64,000 nucleotides of DNA from Streptomyces sp. NBC_00094 (GCF_026343125.1 NZ_JAPEMB010000001.1:4593501-4657500), one strand, 5' to 3'; shown: positions 1 to 7,689, numbered from the stretch's first letter. Numbers and translations are program-made. Notes: generated from the letters alone by a model not told the origin.

Positions 1-441
1 GCCCGGGCCGAGCTCGATCAGGTCACCGAGGACGATCTCGGAGGTGGACAGCTCGGCGGCGGCGCCGTCGCGCCGGACGGTCGGTTTCGCCTCACCGATG
101 ACCGCCAGACCGTCGAGGGTCTTCTTGGCGCGGAGCTCCTGGATGATGCCGATGCCGGTGTTCGCGATGATCACGAAGCCGAAGAGGCTGTCCTGGATCG
201 GCGCGACGAAGAACATGATCACCCACAGCACGCCGATGATCGCGTTGAAGCGGGTGAAGACGTTGGCCCGGACGATGTCGGTGGTCGAGCGCGAGCTGCG
301 CACGGGTACGTCGTTGACCTCGCCGCGTGCGACGCGCTCGGCGACCTCGGCGGAGGTCAGCCCGGCCGGGCGGTGCACGACGGGCGGCTCCACCGCCTCG
401 GCCTCGCTGCCGTCCGTGTCGATCTTCGCCCGCTGAGTCAT
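1..441 (-). CDS. HAD-IC family cation-transporting P-type ATPase, N-terminal part
   Basis: The gene is cut by the left edge of the window; 147 codons from an ATG at 441 are visible and the frame is open to base 1. The N-terminal cation-ATPase region is recognisable (GLTSAEVAERVARGEVND, about residues 27-44). Two membrane helices follow (about 65-95), then TGIGIIQELRAKKTLDGL, where the actuator domain begins. Such pumps use ATP and a phospho-Asp to export or import cations such as Ca2+ or Mg2+; the phosphorylation motif lies outside the window, so the ion cannot be named. The family resembles mycobacterial CtpE-like pumps. Nothing upstream is co-oriented close enough to form an operon. Confidence 0.85.
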   Translation of the reverse strand, partial: MTQRAKIDTDGSEAEAVEPPVVHRPAGLTSAEVAERVARGEVNDVPVRSSRSTTDIVRANVFTRFNAIIGVLWVIMFFVAPIQDSLFGFVIIANTGIGIIQELRAKKTLDGLAVIGEAKPTVRRDGAAAELSTSEIVLGDLIELGPG

Positions 442-564
442 GTTTTCGACGGTACGACCGGAACGGGTCGGTCACCTGCCGAGGAACGCGAAGATCGGAC
501 CGGGGGAGGACGGGAATCGTCCTGTGGCACTACGCGGGCCCTGAGGGCCGTGGCCTGTGCGGGG

Positions 565-621
565 GCCTGGGTCCGTGGCGCCGCGCGGGTCCCTGAGGCC
601 TGTGGCGCCACGGACCCAGGC
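565..621 (-). terminator. Strong inverted repeat downstream of the DUF2530 gene
   Basis: An 18-bp perfect inverted repeat (565-582 with 604-621) encloses a 21-nt loop and lies just after the stop of the minus-strand gene ending at 650. A direct repeat of 19 bp (591-609 and 622-640) overlaps it. There is no clear T-run, so it is a terminator by position and stem strength only. Confidence 0.55.
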
Positions 622-649
622 CCCTGAGGCCTGTGGCGCCGCTCGGGTC

Positions 650-979
650 CTACGCGTCCGGTGCCCGCTCGTCCGAAGGCGCCGCTTCCGCCGAAGGTGC
701 CGCTTCCGCCGGCCGCGTCGCTTCCGCCGACCGTTCCGCCTCGTGCCGCTTGATCGCCGCGTCACGCCCCCGTACGTACCAGATGCCGATCAGGCCGAGC
801 CCGGCACCCGCGAGGCAGGTCCACACCCACCAGGTCAGGTCCCGGTCGTCGAACCAGCCGTAGAAGGGGACCTGGACGAGGAAGAGGACGAACCAGAGGA
901 TCGTGCCGCCGGTGATGGTGGCGACTACGGGCCCTTCGAGGGGCTCGGGTGCCGCGTGCTTCGGTGTCCACTTCGCCAT
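650..979 (-). CDS. DUF2530 domain-containing small membrane protein
   Basis: A 109-residue protein starting MAKWTPKHAAPEPLEG with two membrane helices (about residues 18-40 and 49-69) and a charged, Ala/Glu/Pro-rich cytoplasmic tail containing an AAPSAEAAPS-type repeat. This matches the actinobacterial DUF2530 family, whose function is unknown. The tail is low-complexity and may vary between strains. It is transcribed divergently from the purine permease at 1133; the 153-nt gap between them should hold both promoters. Confidence 0.8.
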   Translation of the reverse strand: MAKWTPKHAAPEPLEGPVVATITGGTILWFVLFLVQVPFYGWFDDRDLTWWVWTCLAGAGLGLIGIWYVRGRDAAIKRHEAERSAEATRPAEAAPSAEAAPSDERAPDA

Positions 980-1132
980 GGGCTCAGTCTAGGTGGCGGA
1001 AATTCGTACCCACGCATGGTCTACGCGCGGAGATAGACGCTCGCTCGTTCATGTGTTCATACTGAAACGGTTTGCCTCTGGCGAGTTTCTCTCGTATGAA
1101 CCGCCAAACGGATCTCCCGATGAGGAACCCCC

Positions 1133-2584
1133 ATGAGCACCACGGCCGCCGCCAAGGCCACATCCCCCGAGCCCGCCTCCCCCCAGGAGCCGACCTCGGG
1201 CCTCGACCGCTACTTCAAGATCTCCGCGCGCGGTTCCACCGTCGCCCGTGAGGTACGGGGCGGTTTCGCCACCTTCTTCGCGATGGCCTACATCATCGTG
1301 CTGAACCCGATCATCCTCGGCAGCGCCAAGGACATGTACGGGCACCAGCTCGACGGTGGCCAGCTCGTCACCGCGACCGTCCTGACGGCGGCCTTCTCGA
1401 CGCTGCTCATGGGTGTCATCGGCAACGTCCCGATCGCCCTCGCCGCCGGTCTCGGCGTCAACACGGTCGTCGCGCTGCAGCTCGCCCCGAAGATGTCCTG
1501 GCCGGACGCCATGGGCATGGTCGTCCTCGCCGGCATCGTCGTGATGCTGCTCGTCGCGACCGGTCTGCGCGAGCGCGTCATGAACGCCGTCCCGGTCGGC
1601 CTGCGCAAGGGCATCGCGATCGGCATCGGCCTCTTCATCATGCTCATCGGCCTCGTCGACTCGGGCTTCGTCTCCCGTATCCCCGACGCCGCGCACACCA
1701 CCGTCCCGCTCCAGCTCGGCAGCGACGGTCACCTGAACGGCTGGCCGGTCCTCGTCTTCATCCTGGGCACGCTGCTCACCCTCGCCCTGATCATCCGCAA
1801 GGTGCCGGGCGCCATCCTGATCTCGATCGTCGCCATGACGGTCGTGGCCATGGTGATCGACGCGGTCGCGACCGTGCCCTCCTGGGGCCTCACCACCCCG
1901 CAGTGGCCGGGCAACCCCGTCGCCTCGCCCGACTTCGGTCTGGTCGGCGAGGTCAGCCTCTTCGGCGGCTTCGAGAAGGTCGGCCTGCTGACCGGCGTCC
2001 TCTTCGTCTTCACCGTGCTGCTGTCCTGCTTCTTCGACGCGATGGGCACGATCCTCGGCGTCGGCGACGAGGCCAAGCTGATGGACAAGGACGGCAACCT
2101 CCCCGGCATCAACAAGGTCCTGCTCGTCGACGGCCTGGCGGTCGCGGCCGGCGGTGCCACCTCCTCCTCGGCCAACACCTGCTTCGTGGAATCCACGGCG
2201 GGCGTCGGCGAGGGCGCGCGCACGGGCCTCGCCTCGGTCGTGACCGGCGGTCTCTTCACGGTCGCGCTGTTCCTCACGCCGCTGGCGACGATGGTCCCGT
2301 CGCAGGCGGCCACGCCCGCGCTGCTCGCGGTCGGCTTCCTGATCCTGGCCGGTTCGATCAAGGACATCGACTGGAGCGACTTCACCATCGCGGTGCCGGC
2401 GTTCCTGGCGATGATGATGATGCCGTTCACGTACTCGATCACGAACGGCATCGGCATCGGCTTCATCTCGTTCAGCGTGCTGCGTCTGGCGGCCGGCCGG
2501 GGCCGTGAGGTCCCGGCGGCCATGTACGTCGTCTCGGCGGTCTTCGTCTTCTACTACGCGATGCCGGCGCTCGGCCTCACGTGA
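1133..2584 (+). CDS. NCS2 family permease (AzgA/PbuG type, purine base uptake)
   Basis: A 483-residue polytopic membrane protein. The N-terminal LDRYFKISARGSTVAREVRG followed by FATFFAMAYIIVLNPIIL, and the central CFFDAMGTILGVGDEA and SSSANTCFVESTAGVGEGAR, are hallmarks of the AzgA-like guanine/hypoxanthine branch of NCS2 transporters, which import purine bases with protons. Roughly 12-14 hydrophobic segments are visible. The ATG at 1133 is preceded by GAGGAA. Its last 31 bases overlap the end of the convergent ribbon-helix-helix gene. Substrate is inferred from family only. Confidence 0.88.
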   Translation: MSTTAAAKATSPEPASPQEPTSGLDRYFKISARGSTVAREVRGGFATFFAMAYIIVLNPIILGSAKDMYGHQLDGGQLVTATVLTAAFSTLLMGVIGNVPIALAAGLGVNTVVALQLAPKMSWPDAMGMVVLAGIVVMLLVATGLRERVMNAVPVGLRKGIAIGIGLFIMLIGLVDSGFVSRIPDAAHTTVPLQLGSDGHLNGWPVLVFILGTLLTLALIIRKVPGAILISIVAMTVVAMVIDAVATVPSWGLTTPQWPGNPVASPDFGLVGEVSLFGGFEKVGLLTGVLFVFTVLLSCFFDAMGTILGVGDEAKLMDKDGNLPGINKVLLVDGLAVAAGGATSSSANTCFVESTAGVGEGARTGLASVVTGGLFTVALFLTPLATMVPSQAATPALLAVGFLILAGSIKDIDWSDFTIAVPAFLAMMMMPFTYSITNGIGIGFISFSVLRLAAGRGREVPAAMYVVSAVFVFYYAMPALGLT

Positions 2585-2811
2585 TCACCTGCGGGCTCGG
2601 CGGGCTCGGTGGGCCCGGCGGGCCCGGCTGACTCCGGCCCGTAGAACCTCTCCGTCTCGTCGACGGCGGTCTTGAACCGCTCGTCGAAATCCTCGCGAAT
2701 GAGCGTCCGGACGACATAGTCCTGGACGCTCATTCCTCTTTTCGCGGCGTGACTCCTGAGCCGGTCGAGCAGCTCACCGTCGATGCGCAGGCTGAGCACT
2801 GTCGATCCCAT
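2554..2811 (-). CDS. Ribbon-helix-helix DNA-binding-like small protein
   Basis: An 85-residue protein. STVLSLRIDGELLDRLRSHA, then AKRGMSVQDYVVRTLIRED, fits a beta strand followed by two helices of the CopG/Arc-type ribbon-helix-helix fold (residues 3-42). The C-terminal third is a Pro/Ala/Gly-rich tail. Such proteins bind DNA as dimers, often as antitoxins or repressors, but no toxin gene is adjacent. The 3' end overlaps the permease gene by 31 nt on the opposite strand. Function is inferred from the fold. Confidence 0.7.
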   Translation of the reverse strand: MGSTVLSLRIDGELLDRLRSHAAKRGMSVQDYVVRTLIREDFDERFKTAVDETERFYGPESAGPAGPTEPAEPAGDHVRPSAGIA

Positions 2812-2960
2812 GTCGTTCAGGGTCGGGGCAGCCGGGGCCCCTTTGCGTCACTTTCCGGATCCGACTCACTCATTTGGGTGATACATGGATGCCGAAGCGT
2901 GACCTGCGCGAGGCGCGTGTCCCCCTTCGGTGTGATCCACGCGACGTCGGCGCGCCCCCG

Positions 2961-2998
2961 TTGGTATTTAGACAGAGTAATGAGTTAGGCTAACGAAC
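2961..2998 (+). promoter_or_regulatory. Promoter with 11-bp palindrome before the MarR-MFS pair
   Basis: GTTAGGCTAAC at 2984-2994 is a perfect palindrome around one base and covers a possible -10 (TAGGCT, 2986-2991). TTGGTA at 2961 could be the -35, with a 19-nt spacer. The ATG follows the -10 by 7 nt with no ribosome-binding site, suggesting a leaderless mRNA. The palindrome could be the MarR operator, and it also equals the centre of the DtxR/DmdR iron box. Confidence 0.5.
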
Positions 2999-3442
2999 AT
3001 GCCAGATCTGTCCCACGGCACCGCCGACGACGCCGCGGCCGTGAACGCGCTCCGCTCCTCCGTCATGCGACTGAGCCGACGACTCAAGCACCAGCGTGTC
3101 GACGAGTCGCTGAGCCCCACCGAGATGTCGGTGCTCGGCACCCTCAAGCTCTGCGGCTCCGCCACCCCCGGTGAGCTGGCCCGCAAGGAGCACGTCCAGC
3201 CTCCGTCGATGACCCGCATCGTCGCGCTGCTCGAAGCCAAGGGACTGGTCCGGCTGGAGCCGCACCCCGACGACCGCCGGCAGAAGGTGGTCCGCCAGAC
3301 CGAGACGGCCGAGGCCATGCTCGAAGAGTCCCGCCGCAAGCGGAACGCCTGGCTGGCCACCCTCGCCGAGGGTCTGGACGAGGACGAATGGGCCAAGCTG
3401 CGCGCCGCCGCCCCGGTCCTGGAGAAGCTCGCCCATCTGTAG
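2999..3442 (+). CDS. MarR family transcriptional regulator
   Basis: A 147-residue winged-helix protein. The DNA-binding part spans about residues 35-100: LSPTEMSVLGTLKLCG, TPGELARKEHVQPPSMTRIVALLEAKGLV (recognition helix), and the wing with HPDDRRQKVV. MarR proteins act as ligand-responsive dimeric repressors. It lies 27 nt upstream of an MFS exporter in the same direction, so it probably controls its own operon. There is no Shine-Dalgarno, consistent with leaderless translation. Confidence 0.88.
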   Translation: MPDLSHGTADDAAAVNALRSSVMRLSRRLKHQRVDESLSPTEMSVLGTLKLCGSATPGELARKEHVQPPSMTRIVALLEAKGLVRLEPHPDDRRQKVVRQTETAEAMLEESRRKRNAWLATLAEGLDEDEWAKLRAAAPVLEKLAHL

Positions 3443-3469
3443 ACCCGCAGCCGAGGAGGCGAACGCACT

Positions 3470-4807
3470 TTGAGTACGGGACCCGGAGCAGACTCCGCAC
3501 CCGTCCATCAACCCACCCTCAAGACCCGTGGGCGGGGGGAAACCTTCTCCTCGCTCAGAATCCGCAACTACCGGCTGTTCTTCACCGGAGCGATCGTCTC
3601 CAACACCGGTACGTGGATGGCCCGCATCACCCAGGACTGGCTCGTCCTGAGCCTCACCGGCTCGGCCGCCGCCGTCGGCATCACCACGGCCCTGCAGTTC
3701 CTGCCGATGCTGCTCTTCGGTCTGTACGGCGGTGTCATCGCCGACCGCTACCCGAAGCGGCGCCTGCTCCTCATCAGCCAGGCCGCCCTCGGACTGTGCG
3801 GGCTCGCGCTCGCCGTCCTCACCCTCTCCGGCTCCGTCCAGGTCTGGCACGTCTACCTGATCGCCTTCCTCCTCGGCATGGTGACGGTCGTCGACAACCC
3901 GGCCCGGCAGGTGTACGTCGCCGAGATGGTCGGCCCCGAGCAGCTCCGTAACGCCGTCTCCCTGAACTCGGCGAACTTCCAGACCGCACGGCTCGTCGGC
4001 CCCGCCGTCGCCGGCGTCCTGATCGCCGGAGTCGGCAGCGGCTGGGCGTTCCTCCTCAACGGCCTGTCCTTCCTCGCCCCCCTCGCGTGCCTCCTGCTCA
4101 TGCGGACGAGTGAGCTCCACAAGGTGGAGCGCGCCCCGCGCGGCAAGGGCCAGCTGCGGGAGGGGCTGCGGTACGTGGCCGGGCGGCCGGACCTGATCTG
4201 GCCGATCGTCCTCGTGGGCTTCGTCGGCACCTTCGGGTTCAACTTCCCGATCTGGCTGACGGCCTTCTCGGAGGAGGTCTTCCACGTCGGCGCCGGTACG
4301 TACGGCTTCCTCAACACCCTGATGGCGGCGGGCTCCCTCGTGGGCGCCCTCGCCGCGGCCCGTCGCGGCTCGACCCGGCTGCGGATGCTGGTGATCGCGG
4401 CGGCGGTCTTCGGCGTCCTGGAGATCGCGGCGGCCCTGTCGCCGGCGTTCTGGCTGTTCGCGCTGCTGCTCGTGCCGATCGGCATGATCGGCCTCACGGT
4501 CAACATCACCGCCAACTCGGCCGTCCAGATGGCGACGGACCCGGCCATGCGGGGCCGCGTGATGAGCCTCTACATGATGGTCTTCGCCGGTGGCACCCCG
4601 ATCGGGGCGCCGCTCCTCGGCTGGATCACCGACACGTACGGCGCCCGCGTCGGCTTCGCGACGGGCGGCGTGATCTCGCTGGCAGCGGCCGGTGTCGTCG
4701 GCCTCGTCCTGGCGAAGGTCGGCGGCCTGAAGATGGCCTTCGCCTGGCGCCACGGCCACCCGCAGGTGCGCTTCGTGGCCCGCGAGCGACTGGTGACGGC
4801 GGCGTAG
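3470..4807 (+). CDS. MFS transporter (DHA3/MFS_3 type exporter)
   Basis: A 445-residue, 12-helix major facilitator protein. The N-terminal RIRNYRLFFTGAIVSNTGTWM and the loop YGGVIADRYPKRRLLLISQ (MFS motif A equivalent) are typical of the EntS-like MFS_3 group, which exports drugs or siderophores by proton antiport. The TTG at 3470 is chosen because GAGGAGG precedes it by about 10 nt. It is in an apparent operon with marR. The substrate is unknown; see the iron-box-like sequence upstream of marR for a hint. Confidence 0.85.
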   Translation: MSTGPGADSAPVHQPTLKTRGRGETFSSLRIRNYRLFFTGAIVSNTGTWMARITQDWLVLSLTGSAAAVGITTALQFLPMLLFGLYGGVIADRYPKRRLLLISQAALGLCGLALAVLTLSGSVQVWHVYLIAFLLGMVTVVDNPARQVYVAEMVGPEQLRNAVSLNSANFQTARLVGPAVAGVLIAGVGSGWAFLLNGLSFLAPLACLLLMRTSELHKVERAPRGKGQLREGLRYVAGRPDLIWPIVLVGFVGTFGFNFPIWLTAFSEEVFHVGAGTYGFLNTLMAAGSLVGALAAARRGSTRLRMLVIAAAVFGVLEIAAALSPAFWLFALLLVPIGMIGLTVNITANSAVQMATDPAMRGRVMSLYMMVFAGGTPIGAPLLGWITDTYGARVGFATGGVISLAAAGVVGLVLAKVGGLKMAFAWRHGHPQVRFVARERLVTAA

Positions 4808-4936
4808 CCCTCGGGCGGGCGGCGGCCTGGGTACGTGCGGGGGCGGGCCTCCGCGGGTCCCGGGTCTCTGCGGCTTCCGGGTCTCTGCGGGTCCCGGGCT
4901 GCGGCTTACGGGCCTCCTCGGATCCCGGGCCGCGTC
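4808..4936. repeat. Short GC-rich direct repeats between convergent genes
   Basis: The gap holds several copies of GGGTCTCTGCGG and GGGTCCCGGG-like words. No ORF or clear hairpin terminator with a T-run is seen. Confidence 0.4.
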
Positions 4937-5437
4937 TCAGACCCGTTGTTCCAGTACCTGCCCCGGCCAGTCGCCCACCGTGAATTCCTCGGTCCTGGTG
5001 AAGCCCTGCCCCTCGTAGTACGCGACGAGCCGGCCCTCGCTGCCCGCGAAGCAGTCCACTCGCAGCAGCGACACCCCCTTCCGCCGGGTCTCCTCCACCG
5101 CGTGGGCGAGGAGCGCCGCGCCCACCCCGTGCCCGTGGAAACGCGCGTCGGTCGCGAGCAGGCGGACGTACACCTCGGGCTCGTCGGCCGGAGCGATGTA
5201 CGTGCCGGGGACCGGCGTCAGCGTCATCGTCCCCGCCATCACGCCGTCGATCTCGGCGATCCACGGGTCGCCCGCCCGCACGGTCTCCTCGACCTGCCGC
5301 ACCGACTTCTCCTGCGTGGAGAACGGGTCGGTGCCCCACTGGGCGGTGATCCCCTTGTCGTTGAGCCACACGACGGCGCTGTCCAGCAACGTGAGTATCG
5401 CGGGGAGGTCCTCCACCCCGCCCTTACGGATCTTCAT
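4937..5437 (-). CDS. GNAT family N-acetyltransferase
   Basis: A 166-residue single-domain GCN5-related acetyltransferase. The acetyl-CoA pyrophosphate loop is visible as RFHGHGVGAALL (about residues 98-109), followed by the helix AHAVEETRRKG and the strand/loop LLRVDCFAGSEGRLVAYYEGQGF typical of motif B. It transfers an acetyl group from acetyl-CoA to an amine that cannot be predicted. It is divergent from thpR with only 41 nt between the starts, so the promoters overlap. Confidence 0.85.
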   Translation of the reverse strand: MKIRKGGVEDLPAILTLLDSAVVWLNDKGITAQWGTDPFSTQEKSVRQVEETVRAGDPWIAEIDGVMAGTMTLTPVPGTYIAPADEPEVYVRLLATDARFHGHGVGAALLAHAVEETRRKGVSLLRVDCFAGSEGRLVAYYEGQGFTRTEEFTVGDWPGQVLEQRV

Positions 5438-5478
5438 CCCGTCGAGAGTAGTCTCTGCCGGCCTGCCAGACTCGTTCC

Positions 5479-6051
5479 ATGAGGCTCTTCGCCGCCGTAC
5501 TGCCGCCCCCGGACCAGCTGGACGAGCTCGGACACGTCGTCGACCGGCTGCACCGGCTGCCCGGGGCCGACGGGCTGCGCTGGACCGCGCGGCCCGGATG
5601 GCACCTCACGCTCGCCTTCATGGGCGAGGTCGACGAGGAGCTGCTGCCCGAGCTGCGCGTCCGGCTCGCCAGGGCCGCGCACCGCACGCCGCCGTTCCCG
5701 CTGCGGCTGCACGGCGGCGGGCACTTCGGGCGGAGCGCCCTGTGGGCCGGGGTCGCCGGGGACCTGGACGAGCTGCGGCTGCTCGCCGAGCGCGCCGACG
5801 CCGCCGCGCGCCGGGCGGGGGTCGCGATGGACGAGCACCGCCGCTACCAGGCCCATCTGACGCTCGCCCGCGCGCGGACGGGCGCGGTGGACCTCCATCC
5901 GTTCCTCGACGAGCTCGGCACCTTCGAGGGCTCCCGCCGGCCGGTCGCCGAGCTGGCGCTCGTCCGCTCGAACCTGCCGGTGAGCGGGGTGCCGGGCGAG
6001 CAGCCCCGGTACGAGCGGATCGGCGGCTGGCCCCTGGAGGGGGCCGGGTGA
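5479..6051 (+). CDS. thpR: RNA 2',3'-cyclic phosphodiesterase (2'-5' RNA ligase family)
   Basis: A 190-residue 2H phosphoesterase. The two catalytic HxTx motifs are clear: HLTLAF (about residues 51-56) and HLTLAR (about 129-134), spaced as in ThpR. The enzyme opens 2',3'-cyclic phosphates on RNA ends and in vitro joins tRNA halves through 2'-5' bonds. The N-terminal MRLFAAVLPP strand is typical, and the length fits the family. The stop codon runs into a 9-bp tandem repeat. Confidence 0.88.
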   Translation: MRLFAAVLPPPDQLDELGHVVDRLHRLPGADGLRWTARPGWHLTLAFMGEVDEELLPELRVRLARAAHRTPPFPLRLHGGGHFGRSALWAGVAGDLDELRLLAERADAAARRAGVAMDEHRRYQAHLTLARARTGAVDLHPFLDELGTFEGSRRPVAELALVRSNLPVSGVPGEQPRYERIGGWPLEGAG

Positions 6052-6089
6052 GCGAAGGGAGCGAAGGGAGCGAAGGGAGCGAAGGGAGC
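6051..6089 (+). repeat. 9-bp tandem repeat, four copies plus a partial
   Basis: AGCGAAGGG is repeated four times in tandem from 6051 and followed by AGC, directly after the thpR stop. It looks like slippage-prone simple sequence. Confidence 0.85.
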
Positions 6090-6129
6090 CGGGGAGGGAC
6101 CGGCCGGGCGGGCGGGTTAACCTCGATGC

Positions 6130-6219
6130 GTGGACCCGAAGACCCGTAACCGAATCATGGCCGGCGTGCTCGTACTGATGTTCGCGATCATCGCGGTGGC
6201 ATCGCTGACCGGCCAGTAG
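6130..6219 (+). CDS. Small single-helix membrane protein (29 residues)
   Basis: A GTG start at 6130 opens a 29-codon frame that reads MDPKTRNRIMAGVLVLMFAI and continues IAVASLTGQ. A charged N-terminus precedes one hydrophobic helix (about residues 10-25), giving an N-in membrane miniprotein. I recall similar short proteins in other Streptomyces, but cannot search. The upstream GGTTAACC is not an obvious ribosome site, so the call rests on composition and length. Confidence 0.5.
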   Translation: MDPKTRNRIMAGVLVLMFAIIAVASLTGQ

Positions 6220-6257
6220 GCATCTCGCACCGCCTCTCTCACCCCATGGGAACCCCC

Positions 6258-6288
6258 TTGCTTCGAGCGGACTCCAAGCAGTTGGCTT
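6258..6288 (+). promoter_or_regulatory. MerR-type promoter dyad before the interrupted AKR gene
   Basis: TTGCTT (6258) can serve as -35 and TGGCTT (6283) as a weak -10, with a 19-nt spacer, longer than normal as in MerR-controlled promoters. Between them lies the dyad GCTTCGAG-N4-CTCCAAGC (6260-6279, one mismatch). The same block is found upstream of the AKR copy carried by the inserted element. Confidence 0.6.
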
Positions 6289-6295
6289 GACTCCC

Positions 6296-6460
6296 ATGGA
6301 GTACACGCAGCTCGGACGCACCGGACTCAAGGTCAGCCGACTCGTCCTCGGGACGATGAACTTCGGACCCCAGACGGACGAAGCCACCAGCCACGCCATC
6401 ATGGACGCGGCGCTGGACGCGGGCCTCAACTTCTTCGACACGGCCAATCAGGCACTTTGA
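6296..6460 (+). pseudogene. Aldo/keto reductase, 5' fragment split by the integrative element
   Basis: The first 51 codons (MEYTQLGRTGLKVSRLVLG to GLNFFDTAN) encode the start of an aldo/keto reductase, up to and including the catalytic Asp. Reading then enters element DNA, adds three codons (QAL) and stops at 6460. The rest of the gene resumes at 13284. The frame is intact on both sides, so the break is a clean insertion rather than decay. An NADPH-dependent reductase of roughly 330 residues would be restored by excision. Confidence 0.93.
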
Positions 6461-6467
6461 TGCCCGC
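6443..6467 (+). other. attL of the integrative element
   Basis: Host sequence ends in ...GACACGGCCAA and element sequence TCAGGCACTTTGATGCCCGC begins. The element-side arm CACTTTGATGCCCGC (6453-6467) is the reverse complement of the right-end arm, except that 5 nt are inserted within the right one. Confidence 0.75.
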
Positions 6468-6530
6468 GTGACGTGGTGGCCGCCGCCCCACCAGAACGGG
6501 CGACGGCCTTGCCTACGAGGCCCTACTCGA

Positions 6531-7520
6531 TCACCAGGCGAAGGCTTCCGGCGAAGGGCCCGGGCCCGGGAAGATCTCGTCGAGCTGCGCGAGCAGCTCC
6601 TCGCTCAGCTGCACCTCCAGCGCGCGCAGGGCGCCCGCCAGCTGCTCCGGGGTGCGGGGGCCGACGATCGGGCCCGTGACGCCGGGGCGGGTGAGGAGCC
6701 AGGCGAGACCGACCTCGCCGGGGGCGAGACCGTGCTTGTCGAGCAGGTCCTCGTACGCCTGGAACTGCGCGCGCACGCCCGGGGCGGCGAGCGTCTCCGC
6801 CGCCCGGCCCTCCAGACGGCGCTTGCCCTCGGTCTCCTTCTTCAGGACGCCGCCGAGGAGGCCGCCGTGGAGCGGCGACCAGGGGATGACCCCGAGGCCG
6901 TACTCCTGGGCCGCCGGGATGACCTCCATCTCGGCGCGCCGCTCGAAGAGGTTGTAGAGGCACTGCTCGCTGACGAGGCCGACCGAGCCGCGCCGGGCGG
7001 CGGTCTCGTTGGCCTGGGCGATCTTGTAGCCGGGGAAGTTGGAGGAGCCGGCGTAGAGGATCTTGCCCTGCTGGATCAGGACGTCGACGGCCTGCCAGAC
7101 CTCCTCGAAGGGGGTCGAGCGGTCGACGTGATGGAACTGGTACAGATCGATGTAGTCCGTGCCGAGGCGCTTGAGGCTGGCCTCGACCGCGCGGCGGATG
7201 TTGAGCGCCGAGAGCTTGTCGTGGTTGGGCCAGGCCTCGCCGTCCAGGCCCATGTTCCCGTAGACCTTGGTGGCGAGGACGGTCTTGTCGCGGCGGCCGT
7301 CGCCCTTGGCGAACCAAGAACCGATGATCTCCTCCGTACGGCCCTTGTTCTCACCCCACCCATACACATTGGCCGTGTCTACGAAATTCAGACCTGCGTC
7401 GAGCGCGGCATCCAAGATGCTGTGACTTGTCGGTTCGTCTGTCTGCGGGCCGAAGTTCATCGTGCCGAGGACGAGTCGGCTGACCTTGAGTCCGGTGCGT
7501 CCAAGCTGCGTGTACTTCAT
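6531..7520 (-). CDS. Aldo/keto reductase carried by the element (homologue of the disrupted target)
   Basis: A complete 329-residue aldo/keto reductase. The start MKYTQLGRTGLKVSRLVLG (ATG at 7520) aligns residue-for-residue with the interrupted host gene. The catalytic tetrad is present: Asp48 and Tyr53 in VDTANVYGWG, Lys in LATKVYGN, and His in YQFHHVD. The C-terminus FPGPGPSPEAFAW is identical to the host's. By eye the proteins are close to 90% identical. DNA divergence is about 6-7% on either side of codons 30-68 but about 24% within them, and there the cargo copy uses many A/T-ending codons. It is probably an NADPH-dependent reductase replacing the lost activity. Confidence 0.92.
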   Translation of the reverse strand: MKYTQLGRTGLKVSRLVLGTMNFGPQTDEPTSHSILDAALDAGLNFVDTANVYGWGENKGRTEEIIGSWFAKGDGRRDKTVLATKVYGNMGLDGEAWPNHDKLSALNIRRAVEASLKRLGTDYIDLYQFHHVDRSTPFEEVWQAVDVLIQQGKILYAGSSNFPGYKIAQANETAARRGSVGLVSEQCLYNLFERRAEMEVIPAAQEYGLGVIPWSPLHGGLLGGVLKKETEGKRRLEGRAAETLAAPGVRAQFQAYEDLLDKHGLAPGEVGLAWLLTRPGVTGPIVGPRTPEQLAGALRALEVQLSEELLAQLDEIFPGPGPSPEAFAW

Positions 7521-7536
7521 GAGGCACAAGCCAACT

Positions 7537-7556
7537 GCTTCGAGCCCACTCGAAGC
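7537..7556 (-). promoter_or_regulatory. MerR-type operator dyad before the cargo AKR
   Basis: GCTTCGAG-TGGG-CTCGAAGC is a perfect 8+8 bp dyad on the minus strand, 17 nt before the cargo AKR start. The block from TTGCTTCGAG through AAGCAGTTGGCTTG closely matches the promoter of the interrupted host gene, so the carried copy probably answers to the same regulator. No MerR gene is in the window. Confidence 0.6.
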
Positions 7557-7689
7557 AAGAGTCGACCACTCAGCCGCCCATTTATGCGACAACGTGCATG
7601 AGTCACGTCCGTGCATGGACGGCCGCTAGCGGCCCCCGTACGGTCGTCCCAGGCGGCCCGACCGGGTCGACAGGTCAAGGGAGTTCCGC

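Noticed and set aside
1049..1732. 227-codon frame on the minus strand over the purine permease
   Set aside because: It is an Asp/Glu/Arg/Gly-rich shadow frame of the high-GC permease gene, with no recognisable domain.
2990..4759. 589-codon minus-strand frame over the MarR-MFS genes
   Set aside because: Composition is typical of antisense frames in GC-rich DNA, and the plus-strand genes have clear families and starts.
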